Source: Paenibacillus terrigena DSM 21567
GTDB taxonomy: Bacteria > Bacillota > Bacilli > Paenibacillales > Paenibacillaceae
NCBI RefSeq assembly: GCF_000374845.1
Contig: NZ_KB895412.1
Location: 753,056 to 817,055 of the forward strand
Length of the DNA: 64,000 nt
Direction: 5' to 3'
Below, one piece after another: positions 17,315 to 25,318 of the stretch. The notes under the pieces were generated by a model. It worked only from the letters and a program-made list of their open reading frames with translations, was not told the DNA's origin and ran no database searches. The translations under genes and the position numbers were made by a program. How positions within the stretch are numbered: position 1 is the stretch's first letter; every line of letters begins with the position of its first letter.

Positions 17315-17346
17315 AGCCATCTGGACTTGTTCCAGATGGCTTTTTT
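17315..17346 (+). terminator. Terminator of nrdIEF
   Basis: A perfect 11-bp stem, AGCCATCTGGA with TCCAGATGGCT, around CTTGT-type loop and followed by six T. Confidence 0.92.
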
Positions 17347-17359
17347 GCGCATGAAGGGT

Positions 17360-17516
17360 GATGAATCATCCACGTAGGTCCGGCGGGATATCTCTCTCCA
17401 GTCGGCTCTTGTTCGCCCATTCCTTTGATCAGATTTTAAGGATGGAATGGGCTGCCAAATGCCGAACGTAAACTCTTACGAGAGATATTCCCTCCTCCCT
17501 CATAGGATGATTCATC
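17360..17516. repeat. 157-bp imperfect inverted repeat element
   Basis: Outer arms are GATGAATCATCC (17360-17371) and GGATGATTCATC (17505-17516). Middle arms are GGGATATCTCTC and GAGAGATATTCCC. Inner arms are GCCCATTCC and GGAATGGGC around a 20-base centre. There is no ORF inside. A further hairpin, AACAGCCATC with GATGGCTGTT at 17536-17568, follows. The rest of 17305-17716 contains no gene. The element differs in sequence from the one at 3271. Confidence 0.65.
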
Positions 17517-17716
17517 GCGGGAAATTCAGTGCAAGAACAGCCATCTGCAAAGACTCCGGATGGCTGTTGAAGGTGGGCAGGGGAGAAGATGAATGAGCTC
17601 ATGTCAGCTCATTGTAAGAAACATGAAGGTATTCATTCCTAATATTATTGTGCAGGGGATCTGTCCTAGTCACACGTCTAAAAACATAGAGTAGGACAGA
17701 CAGGAGGAAAGACAAC

Positions 17717-18442
17717 ATGCAATTCCTAAGATTAAATGCATTTCAACTCAAGATCATCGCCATGGTCTTCATGGTCTTCGACCATGTTCATCAATTTATA
17801 CCGGATATGCCGATGTGGCTCAATTATTTTGGTAGATTGGTATCCCCGATTTTCTTCTATTTTGTGGTCGAAGGATTCTTCTATACGAGAAATCGCATGC
17901 GATATGCAGGCAGACTGTTCGGCTGGGCTGCCGTCATGTTCGGCGGGTCTCAATGGCTAGCATGGTGCTTTCCACAGAGTACCCCAATTCATAACAATAT
18001 TTTCTTATCGCTTGCCCTTTCGGTTGTCATGATGATGGGATTGGAATGGGCGAAGTGGGATCGTAAGGGACTACTCCTTGGTGTGCCGCTTGCTGTTGTC
18101 GCTGCCGCGGTTGCTTTTCTATATTCCGAAGCATCGCTATATGGCGTGGTCATGACGTTTGTATTCTATTTCTGCCGTAACCGAAAAGGGCTTATGGCTG
18201 CATTGTATGTGGGTGTATGCTTCGTCCTGACGATTGGGCTCGGAATGGATTTCACCTACGAGGCGCTGTTTCTCTTCGATGCGCAGTGGATGATGATCTT
18301 CGCGATTATCCCTATCCTCATGTATAACGGGGGACGTGGACCGAATACGAAGTTTACGAAATATATGTTTTACACGTTTTATCCGGTCCACATTTGGATT
18401 CTATTTATTGTAGGGTATTTCGTCAAGCTTAACGGCTTATGA
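17717..18442 (+). CDS. TraX family membrane protein
   Basis: A 241-residue integral membrane protein with about seven hydrophobic segments. The start, LNAFQLKIIAMVFMVFDHVHQF, then LNYFGRLVSPIFFYFVVEGF and the late FYTFYPVHIWILFIVGYF, are characteristic of the TraX family. The founder acetylates F-pilin; chromosomal members in Firmicutes have no known function, but the fold resembles membrane acyltransferases. GGAGG precedes the ATG. The gene is monocistronic, between the nrdF region and a terminator. No conjugation genes are near, so a role in pilus modification is unlikely. Confidence 0.85.
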   Translation: MQFLRLNAFQLKIIAMVFMVFDHVHQFIPDMPMWLNYFGRLVSPIFFYFVVEGFFYTRNRMRYAGRLFGWAAVMFGGSQWLAWCFPQSTPIHNNIFLSLALSVVMMMGLEWAKWDRKGLLLGVPLAVVAAAVAFLYSEASLYGVVMTFVFYFCRNRKGLMAALYVGVCFVLTIGLGMDFTYEALFLFDAQWMMIFAIIPILMYNGGRGPNTKFTKYMFYTFYPVHIWILFIVGYFVKLNGL

Positions 18443-18512
18443 GGCAATCGGTGTTATCTTCACAGACCCTTTGGAATGCTTGAGGTTCATCGAGGAATAG
18501 ATAGATTTGATG

Positions 18513-18561
18513 CACAGACTGTCGTTTGCCGAATAGGCGAAGGATGGTCTGCTGTTTTTTT
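18513..18561 (+). terminator. Terminator after the TraX-family gene
   Basis: A 16-bp stem with a single mismatch, CAGACTGTCGTTTGCC with GGCGAAGGATGGTCTG, followed by CTG and seven T. Confidence 0.8.
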
Positions 18562-18589
18562 GCTGGATTCGAATGTAGCAAAAAACGTG

Positions 18590-18640
18590 TTGACATTACA
18601 AAACTACAGTTGTAGTATTAAATAGAACTACAATTGTAGT
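18590..18640 (+). promoter_or_regulatory. Promoter with two BlaI-type operators
   Basis: A consensus -35 TTGACA (18590-18595) and TAGTAT (18613-18618) are 17 bases apart. Two palindromes of the BlaI/MecI kind (TACA-N2-TGTA) overlap: ACTACAGTTGTAGT at 18603-18616 inside the promoter, and the perfect ACTACAATTGTAGT at 18627-18640 at the transcription start. Both are followed by ATTAAA. The BlaI gene is two genes downstream, so repression and autoregulation by it are the simple reading. Confidence 0.85.
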
Positions 18641-18696
18641 ATTAAAGTGCAACTGCAGATGTATCTTAAAATAATAATGTGTAAGGAGTATTTCAA

Positions 18697-19428
18697 ATGA
18701 AAGTAGCATCAAAAGTAGCAATCGCAACCCTTAGCAGTATTCTATTGTTGGGTTCTTCTATGAACTTCACGGTGGAGGCGGCATCCTCCAAGCCATCCCC
18801 AAAAACAGCTACCCAAAAAGTAGCCGGCAAAGCTCCAACGGCAGAGGAAAAAAAATTCATCGAACAAGAGATCAAAAGAGTGAAGGAGCTGGTGATTAAG
18901 ACAGGTGATACATATGTCTTGTATCATAAATACAAGGCGCTTAATAGCGGACTTGATCTTAGCTATTGGGGACTGACACAGGAATACACCACATATGAAG
19001 ACTATCTAAAAAAAGCTACGACCTTGAAGGGTGCCATCTTGCAGGAGCCTTCCAACTTACCCGAGGGATATACGTTCTCCAAAGCTAGAATTGGAGGTCC
19101 ATTGGGAGGAAAGTTCATTGATGATTTGAGAGCAGAAGGCAAGAAGAGTGGAAAGCCCATTTATATGAAAAAGATGAATTGGAATGAGGCGGAAGACATC
19201 CGACTGGAGTACACGAACGGGGATGATACGTTGGCCTTTAATAAATACACCGTAGAAACTAAGGACAGAAAAAATAAAGGTTATTTTGACGATAAGTTCC
19301 CGGCGAATGTTTTTCCAAAGTATGTTTACTGGCAGGATGGCAGCAAGTTCGGTTACTATATTTCAACCTCATCGGATATTTCAAGAGAAAAGAAAATCGA
19401 AATTCTGAAAGCTGCGGTAAAAAAATAA
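18697..19428 (+). CDS. Secreted protein paralogous to the BlaR1-like sensor domain
   Basis: A 243-residue exported protein of unknown function. A signal peptide (MKVASKVAIATLSSILLLGSS, probable cleavage after VEAA or similar near residue 28) is followed by a Lys-rich linker and a globular domain from about residue 50 to the end. By an ungapped eye alignment, 137 of 194 residues from EEKKFIEQEI to the C terminus are identical to the C-terminal domain of the M56 protein at 19916-21808. Conserved landmarks are TGDTYV, YHKYK, LNSGLDLS, GKFIDDLR, FPKYV and ISTSSD. It is the first gene under two BlaI-type operators and so is probably the main target of the system. I know no named family for the domain. 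Confidence 0.85.
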   Translation: MKVASKVAIATLSSILLLGSSMNFTVEAASSKPSPKTATQKVAGKAPTAEEKKFIEQEIKRVKELVIKTGDTYVLYHKYKALNSGLDLSYWGLTQEYTTYEDYLKKATTLKGAILQEPSNLPEGYTFSKARIGGPLGGKFIDDLRAEGKKSGKPIYMKKMNWNEAEDIRLEYTNGDDTLAFNKYTVETKDRKNKGYFDDKFPANVFPKYVYWQDGSKFGYYISTSSDISREKKIEILKAAVKK

Positions 19429-19439
19429 TATTTTGAACT

Positions 19440-19467
19440 CGCGTTGCATGATTTATTGCAACTCGTT
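19440..19467 (+). terminator. Weak hairpin between the secreted-protein gene and blaI
   Basis: A six-base stem, GTTGCA with TGCAAC, plus two outer pairs, followed by CGTTTTC. It may let only part of the transcripts through to blaI-blaR1, giving more effector than regulator. Confidence 0.35.
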
Positions 19468-19508
19468 TTCTATAACGTCTGAGCAATATGATTTAGGAGG
19501 TTTCATGC

Positions 19509-19916
19509 ATGAACCAAATACCATCCATTACGGATGCTGAGCTCGAAATTATGCGGGTATTGTGGGCAAATCCGGATTGCCCTTCCAGCGAGGTCGTACA
19601 ACAAATGACAGATCGAATGGGATGGAGCCCAAATACGGCCAGGACGCTCCTGAATCGATTGGTGCAGAAGGAAGCGGCGGGAGCGAAGTTGGAGAAGGGT
19701 TCAAAGCGCACGCAACTGTTCTACCCTCTCATCAGTGAACAGGAGTACCTGCAATTCGAAACTACATCCTTTATGAGAAAGCTGTATGGCGGGGCATTAA
19801 AGCCGATGCTGGCGAATTTTTTACAAGACAAAAAGCTGAATGCACAGGAAATTGAAGATCTGAAGGCATTATTTGACAAGAACCGCAACGACGATGAAGA
19901 AAAGAGAGAGATGTAA
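19509..19916 (+). CDS. BlaI/MecI/CopY family repressor
   Basis: A 135-residue winged-helix repressor. The sequence PSITDAELEIMRVLWANPDC, SSEVVQQMTDRMGWSPNT and ARTLLNRLVQKEA is the BlaI signature; a C-terminal dimerisation helix follows and contains the likely cleavage region. AGGAGG sits before the ATG. Its stop overlaps the BlaR1-like start by one base. In the classical system the metallopeptidase partner inactivates BlaI when the sensor is triggered. The two operators at 18603 and 18627 are probably its sites. Confidence 0.95.
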   Translation: MNQIPSITDAELEIMRVLWANPDCPSSEVVQQMTDRMGWSPNTARTLLNRLVQKEAAGAKLEKGSKRTQLFYPLISEQEYLQFETTSFMRKLYGGALKPMLANFLQDKKLNAQEIEDLKALFDKNRNDDEEKREM

Positions 19917-21808
19917 TGAGCCCCTCACTGCATACAAGTTTATTTTCGATTTTTGGTTGGGTAATCCGTGGATCGTTCATGGCCGGCATCCTGATTGTAT
20001 TGGTCTTGATCCTGCAATTCTTATTGAAAAATAGGCTTGAAGGCAGGTGGAAATATCTACTATGGATACCTGTAGCAGTTCGCTTATTACTCCCATGGGC
20101 GCCTGAATCTTCGCTTAGCCTATACAATTTCATATCTCTGGAGTCTTTCATGCCCGGAATGCAACAGCAAACGTCAAGTCCTTCAGCTTGGCACGAATGG
20201 TGGAGAGGACTGGGGAGTAATCGTGAGACTGGCCACGAAGAGCGTACATTGACACTGGAGAAGAGCATGGTAGGGGGGAGCGCGGAAGGGGCGAGTTATC
20301 CACCTGAACCGGGAACTGTGCAGAGTATTTTGTGGTGGAATGAGATGAAGTCGATGAGCCTCGCCAATGTATTGACACTGGTTTGGCTTGCAGGTGTACT
20401 ACTTCTTGCCGCGAAAACGGTATACGACCAGCTTCGATTGAGACAAGTCCTTCGTGCAGGCAAATCCATTGAGACACCTTTATTATCCGCTGTGTTTCAC
20501 GAGACGAAGCAGCTTATGGGTGTGAAACGTAAAGTACGGTTTATAGCTTCGGAGGGCATTCCCGGACCTGCAGTGGTTGGATTTACTAATCCAGTCGTCG
20601 TCATTTCTCCAAGCTTGCTTATGACACTGAAAAAGGATCAGCTTCAATATATTCTGGCGCATGAGTTCGCCCATATCCGCCGCTGGGATGTCGCAGTGAA
20701 TTGGATCATGCACTTCATCCTCATCTTCCATTGGTTTAATCCGCTAGTATGGTTTGCAATACGAAGAGCAAGACAGGATCAAGAGATGGCTTGTGACGCA
20801 TGTGCGTTGAATCGGATCAGACCGCAGCATAACAGTGCATACGGGCAGACGATCATCCATGTGCTGGAGCATTTTGCAGGCAAACATCAACAGCCGGGGA
20901 TTGCCGGTCTGTCCGCGACGCATAAACAAATGAAAAGGAGACTTATTATGATCAAACAATTCAACAAAAAATCCTATCGTCTATCCATTTTGGGGATGAC
21001 AATCATTCTCGCGCTTGGCTGCGTGACGCTGGTCAATGCTAAGGGGAAAGATGTAGGGAGCACACCACAAGCAACTACCGTACAATCGGGGCAGGATCGT
21101 AAAGACGTTGATATCATCTATCCCGATGAAGTTATGGGTTCTTCGGTGAACCGTGAGCTGTACAAACAAGAAATGGATAAAGCGATAAAAAAAGCAGCTG
21201 CTGCAGCCAAGGCTCTAACTGCAGAGGAAAAAACGTATATCGAAAATGAGATCAACCGCGTGAAGGAATTGGTTAAAGAGACTGGTGATACATATGTCAT
21301 CTATCATAAATATAAGGATTTAAACAGCGGATTGGATCTTAGCTTTTGGGGACCGAACCATGAGTTTTCTTCTTACGAGGATTACTTGAAAAAAGCTTCG
21401 ACCTTGGAGGGCTCCATCATGCAGCAGCCTTCCAACCTGCCAGCGGGCTATACGTTTACCAAAGCGATCATTGAAGGTCCGACAGAAGGAAAGTTCATTG
21501 ATGATCTAAGGAATGAAGGGAAAAAGAGCGGCAAACCGGTTTACACGAAAAAGCTGGATTGGAAAGAGGCTGCAACGATCCGACTGAAGTATACGAACGG
21601 AGAAGATACGTTGACGTTATCGAAGTATACGGTGGACGAGGATGGCAGCAAGGACAAAGGGTTCATTGACGATGACTTCCCTGCGCACATTTTTCCTAAA
21701 TACGTGTTCTGGCACGATGGCGGTAAATTCGGATACAGTATTTCGACTTCATCGGATTTATCCAGGAAGCAGAAGATTGAAATTCTGAAAGCAGCGGTGA
21801 AAAAATAA
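19916..21808 (+). CDS. BlaR1-like M56 metallopeptidase with a non-penicillin-binding outer domain
   Basis: A 630-residue integral membrane protease. Membrane segments lie near residues 15-40, 135-155 and about 350-372 (SILGMTIILALGCVTLV). The zinc motif HEFAHIRRWD is at about 249, followed by the DQEMACDA glutamate motif, so the protease site is intact. The outer C-terminal domain (about 435-630) is not the penicillin-binding domain of BlaR1, having no SxxK, SxN or KTG. Instead it is a paralogue of the secreted protein at 18697, 137 of 194 residues identical. I infer a sensor of something other than beta-lactams, possibly a ligand also bound by the secreted twin. It ends with two strong hairpins downstream. 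Confidence 0.9.
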   Translation: MSPSLHTSLFSIFGWVIRGSFMAGILIVLVLILQFLLKNRLEGRWKYLLWIPVAVRLLLPWAPESSLSLYNFISLESFMPGMQQQTSSPSAWHEWWRGLGSNRETGHEERTLTLEKSMVGGSAEGASYPPEPGTVQSILWWNEMKSMSLANVLTLVWLAGVLLLAAKTVYDQLRLRQVLRAGKSIETPLLSAVFHETKQLMGVKRKVRFIASEGIPGPAVVGFTNPVVVISPSLLMTLKKDQLQYILAHEFAHIRRWDVAVNWIMHFILIFHWFNPLVWFAIRRARQDQEMACDACALNRIRPQHNSAYGQTIIHVLEHFAGKHQQPGIAGLSATHKQMKRRLIMIKQFNKKSYRLSILGMTIILALGCVTLVNAKGKDVGSTPQATTVQSGQDRKDVDIIYPDEVMGSSVNRELYKQEMDKAIKKAAAAAKALTAEEKTYIENEINRVKELVKETGDTYVIYHKYKDLNSGLDLSFWGPNHEFSSYEDYLKKASTLEGSIMQQPSNLPAGYTFTKAIIEGPTEGKFIDDLRNEGKKSGKPVYTKKLDWKEAATIRLKYTNGEDTLTLSKYTVDEDGSKDKGFIDDDFPAHIFPKYVFWHDGGKFGYSISTSSDLSRKQKIEILKAAVKK

Positions 21809-21823
21809 CATAGCTCTTGTGAG

Positions 21824-21865
21824 ACAAGCCCATGTAGCCCTAGAAATAGGGTTGCATGGGCTTGT
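21824..21865 (+). terminator. Strong hairpin after the BlaR1-like gene
   Basis: A near-perfect 19-bp stem from ACAAGCCCATG to CATGGGCTTGT with a GAAA loop. There is no T-run after it, so it may stabilise the mRNA 3' end as well as stop transcription. Confidence 0.6.
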
Positions 21866-21981
21866 ACACGGTTGAAATGGTTGACATGAATGGCTCAATA
21901 TGATTGAAAATTGCTTATCACCTGGGCATGGGTGCTATCCAAATATAATGGTGATCTTGCCATGTTCTGTGAACGACAATT

Positions 21982-22016
21982 ATACCCCAGGGGGATGTTC
22001 CCTGGGGTATTTGTTG
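21982..22016 (+). terminator. Hairpin upstream of rocD
   Basis: A perfect 11-bp stem, ATACCCCAGGG with CCCTGGGGTAT, followed by TTGTTGT. It lies about 75 bases before rocD, either a terminator of the upstream unit or part of the rocD leader. Confidence 0.6.
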
Positions 22017-22089
22017 TGCACGAATAAATGGCCCGCGTGAATATATTATAGGAGTGAGATAAGAAATCAGCCCAAAGGGAGGAATGTCC

Positions 22090-23289
22090 ATGTCACAATC
22101 AGATTTCATCATGGCACAGACGGACCGATATGGCGCGCAAAATTATCACCCTTTGCCTGTCGTCATTGGGAGAGCGGAGGGCGTATGGGTAGAGGATATG
22201 GAAGGGCGGCAGTACATGGACATGCTAAGCGCATATTCAGCGATGAACCATGGCCATCGCCATCCGAAAATTATTCAGGCCTTGAAGGATCAGGCGGATC
22301 GCGTTACACTTACGTCCCGCGCATTTTATAGTGAGACATTAGGGAAGTTCTATGCGAAGCTTGCCGCTTATACGGGTAAACCCATGCTGCTGCCGATGAA
22401 CACGGGGGCGGAAGCGGTAGAGACGGCGATCAAGGCAGCGCGACGCTGGGCGTATCAGCACAAGCAGATACCGGCAGATCAAGCTGAAATCATCGTGTGC
22501 AGCGATAACTTTCATGGGCGTACCGTAACGGTAACGTCGTTTAGCTCAACGGATTCCTATCGTGAAGGATTTGGTCCCTTCACACCGGGATTTCGGGTGA
22601 TTCCATACGGTGATCTGGAGGCGTTAGAGGCCGCGATCACGCCCAATACAGCTGCTTTCCTTGTCGAGCCGATCCAAGGGGAAGCAGGTATTCTGATGCC
22701 GCCAGCTGGATATTTGCAGCAGGCCTACACATGCTGCCGGCAGCATCACGTCTTATTCATCGCGGACGAGATTCAGACCGGATTTGGTCGCACGGGACGC
22801 AAGTTCGCTTGTGATTGGGAGCAGGTTGTTCCCGATGTATATATTGTTGGTAAAGCGCTAGGTGGAGGCGTCATGCCGATCTCGGCTGTCGCAGCTAACG
22901 AAGAAATTCTGGGTGTCTTCGAACCCGGTTCACATGGTTCTACCTTTGGTGGTAATCCACTCGCTTGCGCCGTAGCCATCGCAGCACTGGATGTGTTGGA
23001 GGAGGAACGTCTTGCAGAACGATCCGAAGCACTTGGGTCTTATTTTATGGGTGAACTTGCTAAGCTCGAATCGCCGTACATCCACCAGATTCGAGGTCGA
23101 GGCTTGTTCATTGGCATGGAATTAACGGTCCCCGCAAGAGCTTATTGTGAAGCGCTGAAGGGGCTAGGCGTTCTTTGCAAGGAGACACATGAACGGACGA
23201 TTCGATTCGCCCCGCCGCTCATCATTACGAAGGAGCAGCTCGACTGGGCTCTCATAAGAATTGAGCAAGTCATAAAGAAGCGTGCCTAA
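22090..23289 (+). CDS. rocD: Ornithine aminotransferase
   Basis: A 399-residue class III PLP-dependent aminotransferase that converts ornithine and 2-oxoglutarate to glutamate semialdehyde and glutamate. Visible motifs are [54 protein letters not shown] (PLP aspartate region) and [14 protein letters not shown] with the Schiff-base lysine. I chose ATG 22090 because AAAGGGAGG lies seven bases before it; ATG 22084 is too close. Arginase follows after 21 bases, so the pair degrades arginine to glutamate semialdehyde and urea. No sigma-54 promoter of the Bacillus subtilis roc kind was found. Confidence 0.95.
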   Translation: MSQSDFIMAQTDRYGAQNYHPLPVVIGRAEGVWVEDMEGRQYMDMLSAYSAMNHGHRHPKIIQALKDQADRVTLTSRAFYSETLGKFYAKLAAYTGKPMLLPMNTGAEAVETAIKAARRWAYQHKQIPADQAEIIVCSDNFHGRTVTVTSFSSTDSYREGFGPFTPGFRVIPYGDLEALEAAITPNTAAFLVEPIQGEAGILMPPAGYLQQAYTCCRQHHVLFIADEIQTGFGRTGRKFACDWEQVVPDVYIVGKALGGGVMPISAVAANEEILGVFEPGSHGSTFGGNPLACAVAIAALDVLEEERLAERSEALGSYFMGELAKLESPYIHQIRGRGLFIGMELTVPARAYCEALKGLGVLCKETHERTIRFAPPLIITKEQLDWALIRIEQVIKKRA

Positions 23290-23310
23290 CAGGTAGAGGA
23301 GGTTCTGAGT

Positions 23311-24210
23311 ATGGCTAATCCAAGAGTAACGATCATTCGTGTGCCATTCGGACTGGGGGCAGGACGCCCGGGTGCGGAATTTGGGCCAGAAGCCATCTTA
23401 CAAGCAGGGTTAATGGAGCGGCTCGAACAGGATGGTATCGAAGTAGCTGCTGTTAGCGAAATCAAGCCGCCTTCTACCACATCAGCGGAGGTTAACCCGA
23501 AGGCGAGGTATCTTCCTGAAGTGATGGATGTATGCGGAAGACTCGCAGATCGGGTTGCTAAGGCGATAACCGATTCGACGTTTCCTCTGATTCTGGGCGG
23601 AGATCATAGCATTGCAGCGGGGAGTATCGCAGGGGCGACACGGATGCGCCCCAAGCTGGGTGTCATTTGGTTCGATGCGCATACGGACCTAAATACGGTC
23701 CTAACGAGTCCCTCGGGGAATGTGCACGGCATGTCACTTGCGGCGGCGCTAGGATGGACCGATTGGCGAATTGAAGATGCGCAAGGCCAATATACCCTGG
23801 TCGATCCATCGCATGTCGTGTTTGTTGGGTCGAGGGACTTAGATCCAGGCGAGAAGGACTTTATTCGCAGTAAGGGCATCGCCTGCTATACGATGCATGA
23901 GATCGATCGTATGGGTATGGAGGCCGTCATACTTCAGGCTATTCGCATCGCGAGTCATGGGACGGACGGCGTACATTTAAGCTTCGACATTGACAGTGTA
24001 GATCCAAGGGAAGCTCCTGGAACTGGGACGCCTGTACGTGGTGGTGTAAGCTATCGCGAGGCACATTTGGCACTTGAATTGCTGTCGGAATCCGGTTGTG
24101 TTACTTCTGCGGATTTCGTTGAAGTGAATCCCACGTTAGACGTAAATCAACAAACTTCGACATTAGTCATGGAATTGATCTGTTCCTTGTTCGGAGAACG
24201 AATTCTCTAG
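23311..24210 (+). CDS. rocF: Arginase
   Basis: A 299-residue dimanganese hydrolase that splits arginine into ornithine and urea. Metal-binding motifs are all present: GGDHSIAAGS (His), WFDAHTDLNT (Asp, His, Asp) and SFDIDSVDPREAPGTG (two Asp). The N-terminal RVPFGLGAGRPGAEFGP is the usual substrate-loop start. GAGGAGG lies before the ATG. It is the second gene of rocDF and is followed by the ComA-box region. Confidence 0.95.
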   Translation: MANPRVTIIRVPFGLGAGRPGAEFGPEAILQAGLMERLEQDGIEVAAVSEIKPPSTTSAEVNPKARYLPEVMDVCGRLADRVAKAITDSTFPLILGGDHSIAAGSIAGATRMRPKLGVIWFDAHTDLNTVLTSPSGNVHGMSLAAALGWTDWRIEDAQGQYTLVDPSHVVFVGSRDLDPGEKDFIRSKGIACYTMHEIDRMGMEAVILQAIRIASHGTDGVHLSFDIDSVDPREAPGTGTPVRGGVSYREAHLALELLSESGCVTSADFVEVNPTLDVNQQTSTLVMELICSLFGERIL

Positions 24211-24292
24211 TCGTGTACTGGATTTATAGGATAGTTCTATCTGGGAGAATAGACGCATTAAAAGGTTCTTTTGGGATTATTCGACAAATTTC

Positions 24293-24341
24293 TTGCGGTC
24301 ACCGCAATTTAATCTTGCGCGGTTGGCGGTTCGTCCCGCAA
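24293..24341 (+). promoter_or_regulatory. ComA-box-like palindrome and half-sites upstream of the MBL-fold gene
   Basis: TTGCGG-TCA-CCGCAA at 24293-24307 is a perfect inverted repeat of the ComA recognition element, with a spacer of three rather than the canonical four bases. Further half-sites follow: TTGCGC at 24315 and CCGCAA at 24336-24341. A TATATT -10 candidate lies at 24387 with no good -35, which suits an activator-dependent promoter. ComA itself is encoded at 28919. Confidence 0.65.
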
Positions 24342-24452
24342 AGAAAAATTAGGGTGTTTCACAAATAGTTTTCGGTGCAGAAGTCCTATATTTTTTTTAT
24401 GCTTAGAGTAGTGAAAAGATAAGCACCGAGAATATAGGAAGAAGGGGCAATC

Positions 24453-25235
24453 ATGAGAAAAGAGAATGTTTATCGGTTTATCATTGGGCAGCGGCGATCG
24501 GTCATACATCAAGAGCCGGCAATTCGGATTAAACATCCGGCAAGCGATCTATCCGTCCCACGTGAGTTCTGGAACCAAGTTCGTGTGCGCTCAGATATTG
24601 CACCGGCGAAGGCTGCGAGCGAAACCGATCAAGCAGAAGTCAACGTTGTCTATATCCCGCAAGGAATCACAGGATCTGCCACATACATTCTTCATAGCCA
24701 AGGGGTTGGTGTCATTATTGACCCCGGTTCACGATTTAAGAAAATTTGGGCGGCTGTTGAACGGATTGGGGTAGAGATTAAATATATTGTAGTAACACAA
24801 GCGCATGCAGATCATATGATCGCGTTGGAAGAATTGAAGAGAGCGACAGGTGCACAGGTAGCGATGCATGAATACGACAAATGGGCCGTCTCGAAGCAAA
24901 TCTATCGGGATAACTTCTTAATGGAGTATCGCCAGTCGTATGCTGATATCGATATCGGTCTACAGGATGGCGACCTGATGCATTTTGGAGGCAAGACACT
25001 AGAAGTTATTCATACCGCCGGACAGACGCATGGCAGCATTTGCGTGAATTGCGATGGATATGTTTTCTCCGGTCGATTGATGTTTCAAGTTCTCGAGGAA
25101 GGGCACGGCACTCTCGATGTTCGCTCGAACGATGCGCAAGCCTATCGCAAGGTCATTCATCGTATGAATAAGAGTTTCATGGCTTATGCAGCGCAAGGCA
25201 AGCCCGTTTTTGTCGAATATGCAGGGCAGAAATAA
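24453..25235 (+). CDS. Metallo-beta-lactamase-fold protein with eroded metal site
   Basis: A 260-residue protein. The region from about residue 65 to 255 has the metallo-beta-lactamase fold (TYILHSQGVGVIIDPGS, VIHTAGQTHGSICVNC, VFSGRLMF). Its metal-binding signature is damaged: THxHxDH reads TQAHADH, the GHT histidine is Gln, SGD is SGR, and the final GHG histidine is missing. Only one of the two paired histidines plus the Asp-His of the first motif remain. The N-terminal 60 residues have no recognisable domain. It lies between rocF and comQ, after a ComA-box-like palindrome, so it is probably part of the quorum response. A catalytic role is doubtful; binding or a different chemistry is possible. 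Confidence 0.75.
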   Translation: MRKENVYRFIIGQRRSVIHQEPAIRIKHPASDLSVPREFWNQVRVRSDIAPAKAASETDQAEVNVVYIPQGITGSATYILHSQGVGVIIDPGSRFKKIWAAVERIGVEIKYIVVTQAHADHMIALEELKRATGAQVAMHEYDKWAVSKQIYRDNFLMEYRQSYADIDIGLQDGDLMHFGGKTLEVIHTAGQTHGSICVNCDGYVFSGRLMFQVLEEGHGTLDVRSNDAQAYRKVIHRMNKSFMAYAAQGKPVFVEYAGQK

Positions 25236-25318
25236 TCCAAAATCTGCAATTGTTCTAGCCTAATCGTGACATACGCGATAAAATGGGGTTAATTATATCG
25301 AGGTTAGGGGCTATCTTT

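Noticed and set aside
19916-21808. Beta-lactam sensor BlaR1/MecR1
   Set aside because: The outer domain has no SxxK, SxN or KTG motif and is instead a paralogue of the secreted protein; a beta-lactam role is not supported.
21866-22089. Sigma-54 promoter upstream of rocDF
   Set aside because: GG and GC dinucleotides with correct 10-base spacing in a TGGCAC-N5-TTGCA frame were not found.
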